NCBI GenBank assembly: GCA_016779285.1
Contig: JADHNV010000005.1
Location: forward strand, 1-22,232
Origin: SAR86 cluster bacterium
GTDB taxonomy: Bacteria > Pseudomonadota > Gammaproteobacteria > Magnimaribacterales > D2472
Direction: 5' to 3'
DNA length: 22,232 nucleotides
Shown here: in pieces, positions 7,754-15,153 of the stretch
How the letters are laid out: each line of letters starts with the position of its first letter
How positions within the stretch are numbered: position 1 is the stretch's first letter
Notes under the pieces: model-generated
The model's database searches: none
Seen by the model: only the letters and a program-made list of their open reading frames with translations
Told to the model about the DNA's origin: nothing
Translations under genes and position numbers: made by a program

Positions 7754-7799
7754 AAATTTTTGCATTCATTACATAAAAAGAATAAACTACCCGACAATT
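7754..7799. promoter_or_regulatory. Divergent promoter region between tsaD and rpsU
   Basis: The 50-base spacer must drive both genes. On the plus strand TTGCAT (7760-7765) and TAAACT (7783-7788) are separated by 17 nt; the predicted start near 7795 would leave only about 5 nt before the rpsU ATG. On the minus strand a TTGTCG/TGTAAT pair with an 18-nt spacer lies upstream of tsaD. Both are imperfect matches to sigma-70 consensus, so this is a tentative reading. Confidence 0.35.
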
Positions 7800-8018
7800 A
7801 TGCCTTCTATTATTATAAAAGAAACAGAATACTTCGACGTTGGTCTTAGAAAATTTAAGCGTGCTTGTGAAAAAGCTGCGATCGTTCCAGAGATCCGCGC
7901 TAGAGAATTCTATGAAAAACCAACAGCCGTAAGAAAGAGAAAAATGGCAGCTGCAATCAAGCGAGCACATAAAACTAATAGAAAATTTAGTTTCTCAAGG
8001 CAACGATCTTATCGCTAG
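7800..8018 (+). CDS. rpsU: 30S ribosomal protein S21
   Basis: S21 is a small basic protein bound near the 3' end of 16S rRNA on the platform of the small subunit, where it helps initiation. The 72-residue sequence starts [20 protein letters not shown], followed by [26 protein letters not shown], and ends in a lysine/arginine-rich tail, matching E. coli S21 throughout. No Shine-Dalgarno sequence is visible before the ATG, and the nearest promoter-like boxes would leave almost no leader. yqeY follows after 1 nt. In many relatives rpsU leads into dnaG and rpoD; neither follows here. Confidence 0.97.
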   Translation: MPSIIIKETEYFDVGLRKFKRACEKAAIVPEIRAREFYEKPTAVRKRKMAAAIKRAHKTNRKFSFSRQRSYR

Positions 8019-8019
8019 C

Positions 8020-8463
8020 TTGTCTCTCCTAGACACAATCAATCAGGACTTAAAAGCAGCAATGCTCAGTAAGGATGTTGTCACGCGTGACACCTTGAGA
8101 ATGTTAATTTCAGACATAAAAAAATTTGAAATCGATGAAAGAGTTAAAGTTGATGATGCCAAGATTTCTAGTTTAATTAACAAGAATGTAAAGCAACGAC
8201 GGGACTCAATAGAACAATTTAAAAATGGGGGTCGTGATGACCTTGTTACTACCGAACAAAATCAACTAGATGTAATCCTAAAGTATTTACCAAAGCAACT
8301 ATCAGAAGAAGAAATCCAGTCGCTTATCCAAGAAGGAATCGCAGCCGTCTCAGCTGAGGGCATGCAGGATATGGGAAAACTAATGGGTCATCTTAAGCCT
8401 AAATTTGAAGGCAAGGCTGATATGGCAATTGTCAGCAAACTTGTAAAAAATTTGCTGGCATAA
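8020..8463 (+). CDS. yqeY: GatB/YqeY domain protein
   Basis: YqeY proteins resemble the tRNA-recruiting tail of the amidotransferase subunit GatB. They are often encoded next to rpsU and dnaG, but their cellular role is not settled. The 147-residue protein reads MSLLDTINQDLKAAML at its start and ends with MQDMGKLMGHLKPKFEGKADMAIVSKLVK, both family hallmarks. The start is TTG at 8020, one base after the rpsU stop; the first internal ATG would remove 14 conserved residues. Coupling to rpsU translation is likely. Confidence 0.93.
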   Translation: MSLLDTINQDLKAAMLSKDVVTRDTLRMLISDIKKFEIDERVKVDDAKISSLINKNVKQRRDSIEQFKNGGRDDLVTTEQNQLDVILKYLPKQLSEEEIQSLIQEGIAAVSAEGMQDMGKLMGHLKPKFEGKADMAIVSKLVKNLLA

Positions 8464-8493
8464 ATAGCACTAGATCAAAAAATCTAAATTCTT

Positions 8494-8508
8494 TAGAATC
8501 ATTGGATG
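8494..8508 (+). promoter_or_regulatory. Candidate -10 box placed for a leaderless transcript
   Basis: TAGAAT at 8494-8499 matches the TATAAT consensus in five of six places and lies exactly 6 nt before the ATG at 8506. This would put the transcript start at the first base of the start codon. No Shine-Dalgarno sequence is seen, and no convincing -35 box either. The rest of the 42-nt spacer after yqeY holds only short, weak inverted repeats. Confidence 0.3.
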
Positions 8509-9210
8509 TTAAAGAATAACTTAAGGCTGCTTATTGAGTTCATCGTAATTATATCTGGCGTCTTATTATCATTTTACATTGACGATTTTAGGCAGCTCCA
8601 AAACAAAAAGCTTAAAAAAGATATTTTAATTGGGGAATTGGTAATTACAGCCAGGGAAGATCTCAAGCAAATACAAAATCTAAAAAAAGATTTGATAAAG
8701 GTTCAAGACAATATAAAGATTTTCCTCGAAGATATTCAAGATAACAACAAGGATATAGCTGATAAAGAAATAGCTAAAAACTATTTATTTATTTCGGAAA
8801 AAATGAGCGTTTCTTTTTTTCCTCAAGATGGGATATTTACTCAATTAATATCTACAGGGTCATTGGAGCTAATTGAATCTAACGCTCTGAAGAATTTATT
8901 ACTAAGAAATTTTACTCATTACCTTGATAGAAATCAGGCAAATAATAGAACGCTGGATGACTTATATTTAGATTTTGTAAACAATGTTGATCCATACATT
9001 ACGGTAATGAGCAAAGACGAGCAAGATGCTTCATTTATTTACACAGATAGAATAGTTGATTCGTATTCTATAGACTCAAATTACTATCTTTCAAATAATT
9101 TTAAAGCATACCTTTCTAGCGCCAACACCATGGTTGGTAAAAATATAGATATGCTGAATTTATTTGAAAAATCTTATAATCAAATTTTAGAGTTGGCAAA
9201 TAAAGCATAA
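8506..9210 (+). CDS. Single-pass membrane protein of unknown function (DUF6090-like)
   Basis: I do not recognise a function. The 234-residue product has one hydrophobic helix at about residues 6-26 (LRLLIEFIVIISGVLLSFYI). A charged, helical and probably coiled-coil stretch follows at about residues 30-85, and then a more globular part. FTQLISTGSLELIESNALKNLLL, the membrane helix ending in a short acidic turn, and the overall size resemble proteins annotated as DUF6090; that is a resemblance from memory only. The orientation in the membrane is not certain. It follows rpsU-yqeY after 42 nt, may have its own promoter, and ends 2 nt before the convergent amidohydrolase gene. Base composition is like its neighbours, with no sign of recent transfer. 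Confidence 0.7.
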   Translation: MLKNNLRLLIEFIVIISGVLLSFYIDDFRQLQNKKLKKDILIGELVITAREDLKQIQNLKKDLIKVQDNIKIFLEDIQDNNKDIADKEIAKNYLFISEKMSVSFFPQDGIFTQLISTGSLELIESNALKNLLLRNFTHYLDRNQANNRTLDDLYLDFVNNVDPYITVMSKDEQDASFIYTDRIVDSYSIDSNYYLSNNFKAYLSSANTMVGKNIDMLNLFEKSYNQILELANKA

Positions 9211-9212
9211 AT

Positions 9213-10454
9213 CTAGTGTTTGTAAGATGAAGGCTTATTCTCAGTATTTGTATATCTTTCAGTTAACCTAGAAGATCTAGAGCTTAAGTCTTGCAATTGG
9301 CCTTCTATCATTACCATTTTAGGAAATGAAGATGGCTCTAATGGGTCCCCGTCCCAAACAACAATATCTGCTAATTTTCCAACTTCAATTGAGCCTCTAT
9401 TATTAAGCCTAAAAGTTTGAGCTACGGTATTTGACATTCCCTTGATTGCTGTTTCATAAGACATGCCATAAGCAACAGCGTTTCCTGCTCCCTGCCTCAT
9501 AAGATGATAATTATGGCTCCTTTGAGTGCTGAACATTATAGGGATCTCAGCTTGATCAAGAATCTTTCCAAGATCTAAGCTTGATCCAAGCTCGTCAAAT
9601 GAATTAGGTATATTATCCATTGGATCAATAATTACTGGCGTATTGCTCTCTTTGATTTGATCTAGAACCATTGGGGCCTCTTCAACGCTGACTAAAACTA
9701 AATTTAAGCCATACTTTTTTTTCATTGATAGCGCTTGCAAGATATCAACTGCTCTATTGGTTTCTAAAACCAATGGCATCCGATCATTAGCAACTTTGCC
9801 GAGCGCAATAATATCTTGTGATTGAAGCTCTAATTGATCAGCTAAATTCATTTCCAAAATTTCTTGAATTGACATGGTCTTAACCATTTTTCCAATATCT
9901 AGTAGTGATTCAAGCATTGACAAAGTTTCAGCACGTGACCCATAAGATGCACCCAATCTGCCAAACATAGCTATATCTTTAGAACCCTTAATTTCTAGAC
10001 TTCCATCTAAAATGAAATGAGAGCCTAAACCAAAAATTGGAAATGAGGATGCGCTGGGAGTGCTCATGGCACTGGTAACGCCGTTACTTCTATTCCATGG
10101 AATTCCAGTTGAATGAGGATTGAATGCATGAAAAATACTAAAGCCTGCGCTTAAAAGATCTGATTCATCATCTCTGGTCACATCCAAAGCATTAATCTCA
10201 ACAATACCTAAATTACTCATAGGTGAGATCAATCCAGGTGTTACTGGCAAGCCATTTAATTCAATAACTCTAGTGTTTCCATCAATAATCAAGTTAGTGC
10301 CAACACCAACAATTATTTGATCAGAAATTAAGATATCTTGAGTCCGCGCGCTTTCTCCGTTGGCTGTATGGACTAAACCGCCTTTAAGCAAAACAGTTTC
10401 TGAAGAAATATTGACAGCGAAAATTATAAATAATGTTAATGATAAACTTTTCAT
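9213..10454 (-). CDS. Exported amidohydrolase-family protein lacking metal ligands (probable pseudoenzyme)
   Basis: A 413-residue protein with an N-terminal hydrophobic signal sequence (about residues 3-17) and an amidohydrolase fold. The N- and C-terminal composite domain is clear: VLLKGGLVHTANG, LPVTPGLI, and late RGSIEVGKLADIVVWDGDP. At the place where the family has PGxIDxHxH, it reads PGLISPMSNLG, so both first-shell histidines are replaced, by Met79 and Asn81. In my alignment with its neighbour, the later histidine and aspartate positions are also not conserved. It is therefore probably inactive as a hydrolase. The gene starts 1 nt after the stop of the lipoprotein amidohydrolase gene, so the two are likely made together and may form a complex. 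Substrate unknown. Confidence 0.8.
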   Translation of the reverse strand: MKSLSLTLFIIFAVNISSETVLLKGGLVHTANGESARTQDILISDQIIVGVGTNLIIDGNTRVIELNGLPVTPGLISPMSNLGIVEINALDVTRDDESDLLSAGFSIFHAFNPHSTGIPWNRSNGVTSAMSTPSASSFPIFGLGSHFILDGSLEIKGSKDIAMFGRLGASYGSRAETLSMLESLLDIGKMVKTMSIQEILEMNLADQLELQSQDIIALGKVANDRMPLVLETNRAVDILQALSMKKKYGLNLVLVSVEEAPMVLDQIKESNTPVIIDPMDNIPNSFDELGSSLDLGKILDQAEIPIMFSTQRSHNYHLMRQGAGNAVAYGMSYETAIKGMSNTVAQTFRLNNRGSIEVGKLADIVVWDGDPLEPSSFPKMVMIEGQLQDLSSRSSRLTERYTNTENKPSSYKH

Positions 10455-10455
10455 C

Positions 10456-11871
10456 TTATTGCACTCTATTAGTTTGGGGTTGAATAATACCTAAATCAAA
10501 ATCTGTGATTGGCTGAATCTTTGGATCATTTATATCAAATACAAAAGCTCCATCTATCAAAACCTTTTCTGCTCTAGAATAAACACTAAACGGATCCCCG
10601 CTCCAAAGAACAATATCAGCATCTTTACCAACTTCTATGCTTCCAGTCTGGTCAAGTATCCCAGCAGCTTTTGCGGGATTGCTCGTGATCCATCGCATGG
10701 CATGAGCTTTAGAAATTTCATAACCTGCCCTATTTCCTGCGGCCATTGCTTTGGCTGCCTCTTGATTAAGGTGCTGAATTCCAACCGCATCATCTGAATG
10801 CACTATGGCGCAACCAGTCCCATTTCTAGCTTGATCAATAATAGCTACATTAGCTTGAACCATATCGTAAGCTTCATGCTTGAAGCCCCACCAATCAGCC
10901 CACATCGCAGCACAAATTCCTTCGTCAGCAAGAAGATCAGCTATTTTGTATGCTTCTACAGCATGGTGAAAAGTAGTAATTTTATAATCAAACTCTTTGG
11001 ACAACTCAACCATCATTGCCATTTCTTCAGCTCTATAGCAATGATTTTGAATTAGTATTTCCCCATTTAAAACACCCATTAGAGTATCCATAGCAAGATC
11101 TCTTGTGGGACGACGATCTTCGTCTGATTCATTCATCCCATCAGCATATTCCACTGCATCTATCCAAGCGCTTCTGTAACCTGCCATATTACCCATTCTT
11201 GTTGAAGGAGACTGCCTGCGATTTCCATAAACTCTTTTTGGATTTTCGCCACAAGCCATTTTAAGCGAATGCGGTGCACCCGGAAATTTCATAGCCTGAA
11301 TCGTGTTTTGTGAAATATTTTTAAAAGTTGCGCCTCGGCCACCAAATAAATTAGCAGAGCCTGGCAGTACATGAAAAGAAGTAACTCCACCCTTAAGTGC
11401 GAGTGCAAATTGTGGATCTTGTGTCCACAATGAATGTTCAGCCCAAACTTCTGCAGTTACAGGTGCAGTAGCCTCATTTCCATCAGAACTAGTAGTAACC
11501 TCTGGAGCAGAATAAACTCCCATATGAGAATGAATATCAATGATGCCTGGAGTAATCCATTTATCGGTTGCATCTACCACCAAGACTCCTGGAGCTGATA
11601 TGGATTCACCAATTTCTATAATTTTTCCTTCAGAAAGCAATAAATCATAATTCCTAAATTCACCACCCAAGCCATCATAAATATTAGCTGACTTAAAAAG
11701 TATAGGCTCTGAGTCCATTGGCAAGTATGTTGATGCAAAGGCATTATCAATACCAAGATTGACTGAGTCTGATTCTGACTTTGAATCTCCAAAAGTAAGA
11801 TCAATATTAAAACCTTCAGAGCAGCCGATGATGCTAAAAAGCAATATGGGGATAAGTACTTTGTTTTTCAT
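10456..11871 (-). CDS. Amidohydrolase-family lipoprotein (imidazolonepropionase-like)
   Basis: A 471-residue metal-dependent hydrolase with a lipoprotein signal: a hydrophobic segment ending in SIIGC, with the lipid-bearing cysteine at residue 17. Candidate metal ligands are complete: His114 and His116 (DIHSHMG), His277 (QNHCYR), His302 or His303 (TTFHHAVEAYK) and an aspartate in VHSDD (358-361). The C-terminal GSIEVGKDADIVLWSGDP is typical of imidazolonepropionase-like and dipeptidase-like members. The substrate cannot be told from sequence. I place the start at the ATG at 11871: it gives the lipoprotein signal and has GAGGA 9-10 nt upstream. The open frame continues to 12093, but that part runs across rph on the other strand and is not protein-like. 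It is expected to be membrane-anchored, facing the periplasm. Confidence 0.87.
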   Translation of the reverse strand: MKNKVLIPILLFSIIGCSEGFNIDLTFGDSKSESDSVNLGIDNAFASTYLPMDSEPILFKSANIYDGLGGEFRNYDLLLSEGKIIEIGESISAPGVLVVDATDKWITPGIIDIHSHMGVYSAPEVTTSSDGNEATAPVTAEVWAEHSLWTQDPQFALALKGGVTSFHVLPGSANLFGGRGATFKNISQNTIQAMKFPGAPHSLKMACGENPKRVYGNRRQSPSTRMGNMAGYRSAWIDAVEYADGMNESDEDRRPTRDLAMDTLMGVLNGEILIQNHCYRAEEMAMMVELSKEFDYKITTFHHAVEAYKIADLLADEGICAAMWADWWGFKHEAYDMVQANVAIIDQARNGTGCAIVHSDDAVGIQHLNQEAAKAMAAGNRAGYEISKAHAMRWITSNPAKAAGILDQTGSIEVGKDADIVLWSGDPFSVYSRAEKVLIDGAFVFDINDPKIQPITDFDLGIIQPQTNRVQ

Positions 11872-11880
11872 AATAGATTT

Positions 11881-11899
11881 TCCTCTTATAAAGATTATA
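11881..11899 (-). promoter_or_regulatory. -10 box and ribosome binding site of the amidohydrolase operon
   Basis: Reading the minus strand, a perfect TATAAT lies at 11899-11894, and GAGGA at 11885-11881 sits 9 nt before the ATG at 11871. The predicted leader is about 16 nt. No clear -35 box is seen. Confidence 0.5.
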
Positions 11900-11915
11900 G
11901 ATGCATTTAAAGAGA

Positions 11916-11930
11916 TATAATATTTAGATG
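11916..11930 (+). promoter_or_regulatory. -10 box of rph, placed for a leaderless transcript
   Basis: A perfect TATAAT at 11916-11921 lies exactly 6 nt before the rph ATG at 11928, so the usual start distance would make the A of the start codon the first transcribed base. There is no Shine-Dalgarno sequence between them. The -35 region (around 11893-11898) does not match consensus. Confidence 0.45.
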
Positions 11931-12632
11931 ACAAGAAAAAATAATAGATCAAATGATGAAATAAGACCTTTAGAAATCGAGGTTGGTGTGAATAAACACG
12001 CTGAGGGCTCTGCTCTAATAAAGTTTGGTGATACTCATGTAATTTGCACAGCAAGCATTGAAAATCATGTTCCCAGATGGATGAGAGGCTCAAATGAAGG
12101 CTGGATTACTGCAGAATATGGTATGTTGCCTCGGTCAACTCATGAGCGAATGAACAGAGAAGCCACCAGGGGTAAGCAAAGTGGCAGGACTATGGAAATC
12201 CAAAGATTAATAGGAAGATCTTTAAGGCAAGCTGTTGATTTAAAATATTTAAAGGACAAAACAATCAATATAGATTGTGATGTGATCCAAGCAGATGGCG
12301 GAACCAGAACAGCATCTATCTCTGGGGCTTGTGTTGCTTTATTTGAAGCTATCAAAAACTCACATGATGATCAAAGAGCAATTAAAGAGTACGTTGCAGC
12401 TGTTTCAATAGGATTAAAAGATGGCAGCCCTCTTCTAGATTTAGACTATGAAGAAGATAGCTCAGCAGATACAGATTTGAACGTGGTAATGACTGAAAGT
12501 GGAGGCATCATAGAAATCCAAGGAACGGCTGAAAAATATCCTTTTACTAAGAGTCAACTCGATGAAATGATTAAATCTGCATCAAATGGCATTACAGATA
12601 TAGTAAATTTTCAAAAATCATGTCTGAGCTAA
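11928..12632 (+). CDS. rph: Ribonuclease PH
   Basis: RNase PH is a phosphate-dependent 3' exoribonuclease that trims tRNA precursors and helps degrade structured RNA; it acts as a hexameric ring. The 234-residue product has the expected [20 protein letters not shown] phosphate/RNA-binding motif. The metal-binding aspartates are in [19 protein letters not shown], and the N-terminal [20 protein letters not shown] strand is also typical. Length and sequence match the family over the whole protein. It overlaps pyrE by 13 nt, the conserved rph-pyrE pairing. It is divergent from the amidohydrolase operon across a 56-nt spacer. Confidence 0.96.
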   Translation: MTRKNNRSNDEIRPLEIEVGVNKHAEGSALIKFGDTHVICTASIENHVPRWMRGSNEGWITAEYGMLPRSTHERMNREATRGKQSGRTMEIQRLIGRSLRQAVDLKYLKDKTINIDCDVIQADGGTRTASISGACVALFEAIKNSHDDQRAIKEYVAAVSIGLKDGSPLLDLDYEEDSSADTDLNVVMTESGGIIEIQGTAEKYPFTKSQLDEMIKSASNGITDIVNFQKSCLS

Positions 12633-13267
12633 AAGATTTTCAAAGAACCTTTATTGAACTAGCGCTTCAATCTCATGCCTTAGAGTTTGGAAAATTTACA
12701 CTCAAATCTGGAAGAAGGAGTCCTTATTTTTTTAATGCTGCAAAAATGCTGAATGGTTGTGATTTATTTAAGCTGGCTAATTGCTATGTTGATGCTATTG
12801 AAGATTCCTCTATGGAGTTCGACTGTCTTTATGGTCCAGCATATAAAGGAATCTTCTTAGGCTCAATCGTTGCAACGGTCTTTAGTCAAAGAGGCAAACC
12901 TTGCCCTCTTTCTTTTAATAGAAAAGAAGTCAAAGATCATGGTGAGGGTGGCAATATTATTGGCGCCAATCCAGTTGGAAATGTAATGATTATTGACGAC
13001 GTTTTATCAGCAGGAACTGCTGCCAGAGAATCTATTAAAATTTTAGAAGATCTAAATGCAATACCTAAAATATTTCTTGTTGGTCTTGATAGACAGGAAA
13101 AAGGAACTGGTGATTTATCTGCAAAAGAAGAGCTCGAAAAAGACTTTGGTATTCATGTCTCATCTATTGTTAACTTGGAAGCCCTAATAGAATATTCACA
13201 TAACAGCAAAGATTTTCATTCTTACACATTTGAGCTTAAGCAATACAGAAATAGCTGGGGCGCATAA
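12620..13267 (+). CDS. pyrE: Orotate phosphoribosyltransferase
   Basis: PyrE joins orotate to PRPP to give orotidine 5'-monophosphate in pyrimidine synthesis. The PRPP-binding motif [17 protein letters not shown] is intact, and the N-terminal [19 protein letters not shown] is typical of the type found in E. coli. Length is 215 residues (E. coli 213). The ATG at 12620 lies inside the end of rph, a 13-nt overlap, and the stop shares one base with the ribE start. No attenuator-like hairpin or leader is seen before it, unlike the rph-pyrE spacer of E. coli. Confidence 0.96.
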   Translation: MSELKDFQRTFIELALQSHALEFGKFTLKSGRRSPYFFNAAKMLNGCDLFKLANCYVDAIEDSSMEFDCLYGPAYKGIFLGSIVATVFSQRGKPCPLSFNRKEVKDHGEGGNIIGANPVGNVMIIDDVLSAGTAARESIKILEDLNAIPKIFLVGLDRQEKGTGDLSAKEELEKDFGIHVSSIVNLEALIEYSHNSKDFHSYTFELKQYRNSWGA

Positions 13268-13878
13268 TGTTTACTGGAATTGTTAGCGGCAAAGGTTATG
13301 TTCAAAAAATTATCAAATCTAAAGACTACATATCTTTGATCATCAAGGCTCCAAAAGGCTTCTCTAAAAATTTAATCAAAGGAGCTAGCGTCTCGGTAAA
13401 TGGAGTCTGTTTAACCGTAAAAAAAGGCAAGACAGATATTCTAGAATTTGATGTGATCGAGGAAACCTTACAGAAAACCAATTTAAAAAATCTTTCTAAA
13501 TCATCCAGGGTTAATCTAGAGCGATCCATGACTGCTAAAACAGAAATTGGTGGACATCTAGTCTCTGGTCACATTCATGGAACAGGTGAAGTTTTAAAAG
13601 TGATCAATAGGCAGGCAACAAAAGACCTGCAAATTAAAATTCCAACAAGTTTAAGAGAGTATTTTTTTTATAAAGGTTATGTTGCATTAAATGGATGCAG
13701 TTTAACGATTGGAAAAGTGCTAAAAACATCTTTTTATATTCATCTCATTCCTGAAACAGTCTCAGTCACTACTTTTAAAGACATAAAACAGGGAGATCTT
13801 ATCAACATTGAAGTCGAGCAAGCAACGATTAACACGGTCGAGACAGTAAAAAGAGTTATGAGTGAGAGAAAAGTTTAG
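13267..13878 (+). CDS. ribE: Riboflavin synthase, alpha subunit
   Basis: Riboflavin synthase dismutates two molecules of 6,7-dimethyl-8-ribityllumazine into riboflavin and a pyrimidine. The 203-residue protein shows the expected two similar barrels. The first holds MFTGIV and SVSVNGVCLTV; the second starts near GGHLVSGHIHGTG and holds GYVALNGCSLTIG. The usual riboflavin neighbours (ribBA, ribH, ribD) are absent and no FMN riboswitch is visible. The start shares one base with the pyrE stop (TAATG), so it is probably cotranscribed with rph-pyrE. Its 3' end overlaps the end of the convergent pyrB by 23 nt. The gene is called ribC or ribE in different species. Confidence 0.95.
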   Translation: MFTGIVSGKGYVQKIIKSKDYISLIIKAPKGFSKNLIKGASVSVNGVCLTVKKGKTDILEFDVIEETLQKTNLKNLSKSSRVNLERSMTAKTEIGGHLVSGHIHGTGEVLKVINRQATKDLQIKIPTSLREYFFYKGYVALNGCSLTIGKVLKTSFYIHLIPETVSVTTFKDIKQGDLINIEVEQATINTVETVKRVMSERKV

Positions 13879-14770
13879 TTAAGACAGCCATTCTCATACC
13901 CACCCCGTTAAAAATTTGATTTCTAATTTTGCAATTTTCCAGATCGCTCGCTTCTTTGCTTAATTCAATTCCAAAGTTTACTGGTCCAGGATGCAATAAA
14001 ATCATTTCTGGATGAGCCACCTGAAGTGAGTCAACATTAATTTGATATCTCTCGACATAATCACTCGCGCTGATGGTAAGTTTTTCTGATAATCTCTCAT
14101 TTTGAATCCTTAATGCCATTACAACATCAGCATTTTGCAGTGCTGTTTCTAGCTCAGGCTCAAAATTACCAATTGAGCTATCTATAAAATTTTTACAAAG
14201 ATCGGGATGACCACAAAATGTTATGCTTTTATATCCCACCATTTGAATAGCTTCCATAAAAGAATTTACTACCCTTGAGTGATCAAGATCACCAACAATA
14301 GCAATATTTAGATTCTCAAAAATTTCTTTTGACTCATGAATTGTCATCAAGTCAATTAATGTTTGGGTTGGATGTGAAATTGTACCTTCTCCAGCATTGA
14401 TAAATTGCATATTAGAGAAATGTTTTACGAGATCATGAATCACTGATTCAGTGTGACGCAAAATGCATAAATCAACCCCCATCATCTCCAAAGCAACCAA
14501 TGTGTCTTCAAGCGTCTCACCCTTGTTCATGGAAGAGTTAGGCAAATCAAAGTCTATAAATTTTGCACCTAAGTTATGTGCTGCGATTTCAAAAGAAAGT
14601 TTCGTTCTTGTGCTTGGCTCACAAAATAAAGAGACAATCTTCTTGTCAGGAAATAAGTCTTCATTGCGATAATCTTGAGAACCTTCTGATTTAAAATTAT
14701 GAGCAAGTTCAATTAAATCAAAAATTTCTTTCTTGGTTAGATCAGAAAAATTAATTAAGTTTTTAGACAT
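13856..14770 (-). CDS. pyrB: Aspartate carbamoyltransferase catalytic subunit
   Basis: PyrB condenses carbamoyl phosphate with aspartate, the committed step of pyrimidine synthesis. Carbamoyl-phosphate residues are in FCEPSTRTKLSFE (Ser53, Thr54, Arg55, Thr56). SSMNKGET, ISHPTQTLIDL and HPGPVN follow in order. Length is 304 residues, like the short Bacillus-type trimeric enzyme, without the N-terminal extension of Pseudomonas PyrB. The HPGPVN region reads GPVNFGIE where many relatives have GPxNRGxE. No pyrI regulatory subunit and no inactive dihydroorotase (pyrC') lies next to it. It starts on the last base of the ridA stop and is the last gene of the yicC-to-pyrB run. Its end overlaps ribE. 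Confidence 0.95.
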   Translation of the reverse strand: MSKNLINFSDLTKKEIFDLIELAHNFKSEGSQDYRNEDLFPDKKIVSLFCEPSTRTKLSFEIAAHNLGAKFIDFDLPNSSMNKGETLEDTLVALEMMGVDLCILRHTESVIHDLVKHFSNMQFINAGEGTISHPTQTLIDLMTIHESKEIFENLNIAIVGDLDHSRVVNSFMEAIQMVGYKSITFCGHPDLCKNFIDSSIGNFEPELETALQNADVVMALRIQNERLSEKLTISASDYVERYQINVDSLQVAHPEMILLHPGPVNFGIELSKEASDLENCKIRNQIFNGVGMRMAVLTKLFSHS

Positions 14771-15153
14771 TAAACATCTATTGATAAAATAGCATCCATT
14801 TCAATGTCTACCCCTTTAGGCAGTTTAGAAATTTCTACGGTTGCCCTTGCTGGAAAGGGCTCGGAAAACCTTTTACTCATAATCTCATTAACTTCATCAA
14901 ATTTTGAAAGATCTGTTAAGAAAATTGTTAATTTAAGAATATTATCTAGGCTGCCTCCTGCTTCCTTGCAAATTGCCTCCAAATTATCTATGACCTGAAA
15001 GGTTTGATCATTAAAGGTTTTATTATTTAGTTCTCCTGAAGCGGGTATTAGGGGTATTTGTCCAGATATAAAAACTATATCCCCCCATTGAACTGCTTGG
15101 GAATAAGGTCCCAGTGCTGCTGGTGCATTATTTGTAAAAATTGGTTTTTTCAT
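14770..15153 (-). CDS. ridA: RidA family enamine/imine deaminase
   Basis: RidA hydrolyses reactive 2-aminoacrylate and related imines made by PLP enzymes, protecting other PLP enzymes. The sequence shows NAPAALGPYSQAV, FISGQIPL, FLTDLSKFDEVN and the signature FPARATVEISKLPKGVDIEMDA with the carboxylate-binding arginine. I start it at the ATG at 15153, giving 127 residues with the usual N terminus. Two earlier in-frame ATGs at 15171 and 15168 exist but add nothing family-like. The start lies 26 nt inside the end of spoT, and the stop shares one base with the pyrB start. A ridA gene after spoT, or near pyrB, is seen in other gammaproteobacteria. Confidence 0.94.
   Translation of the reverse strand: MKKPIFTNNAPAALGPYSQAVQWGDIVFISGQIPLIPASGELNNKTFNDQTFQVIDNLEAICKEAGGSLDNILKLTIFLTDLSKFDEVNEIMSKRFSEPFPARATVEISKLPKGVDIEMDAILSIDV

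Noticed and set aside
7750..7797. 16-codon N-terminal extension of tsaD
   Set aside because: It lies in the divergent promoter spacer; the family N terminus starts exactly at the ATG at 7749.
8464..8505. Weak inverted repeats after yqeY as a terminator
   Set aside because: The stems are only 4-5 bp of A/T pairs with no T-run, expected by chance in AT-rich DNA.
9213..11871. The amidohydrolase pseudoenzyme as the PyrC'-like partner of the nearby PyrB
   Set aside because: It carries an export signal and sits with a lipoprotein amidohydrolase, so it would not meet the cytoplasmic PyrB.
11872..12093. 74-codon N-terminal extension of the lipoprotein amidohydrolase
   Set aside because: It overlaps the conserved 5' part of rph on the other strand, shows no domain features and would hide the lipoprotein signal.
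12600..12640. pyrE attenuator at the rph-pyrE junction
   Set aside because: The genes overlap by 13 nt and no GC-rich hairpin with a T-run is present.
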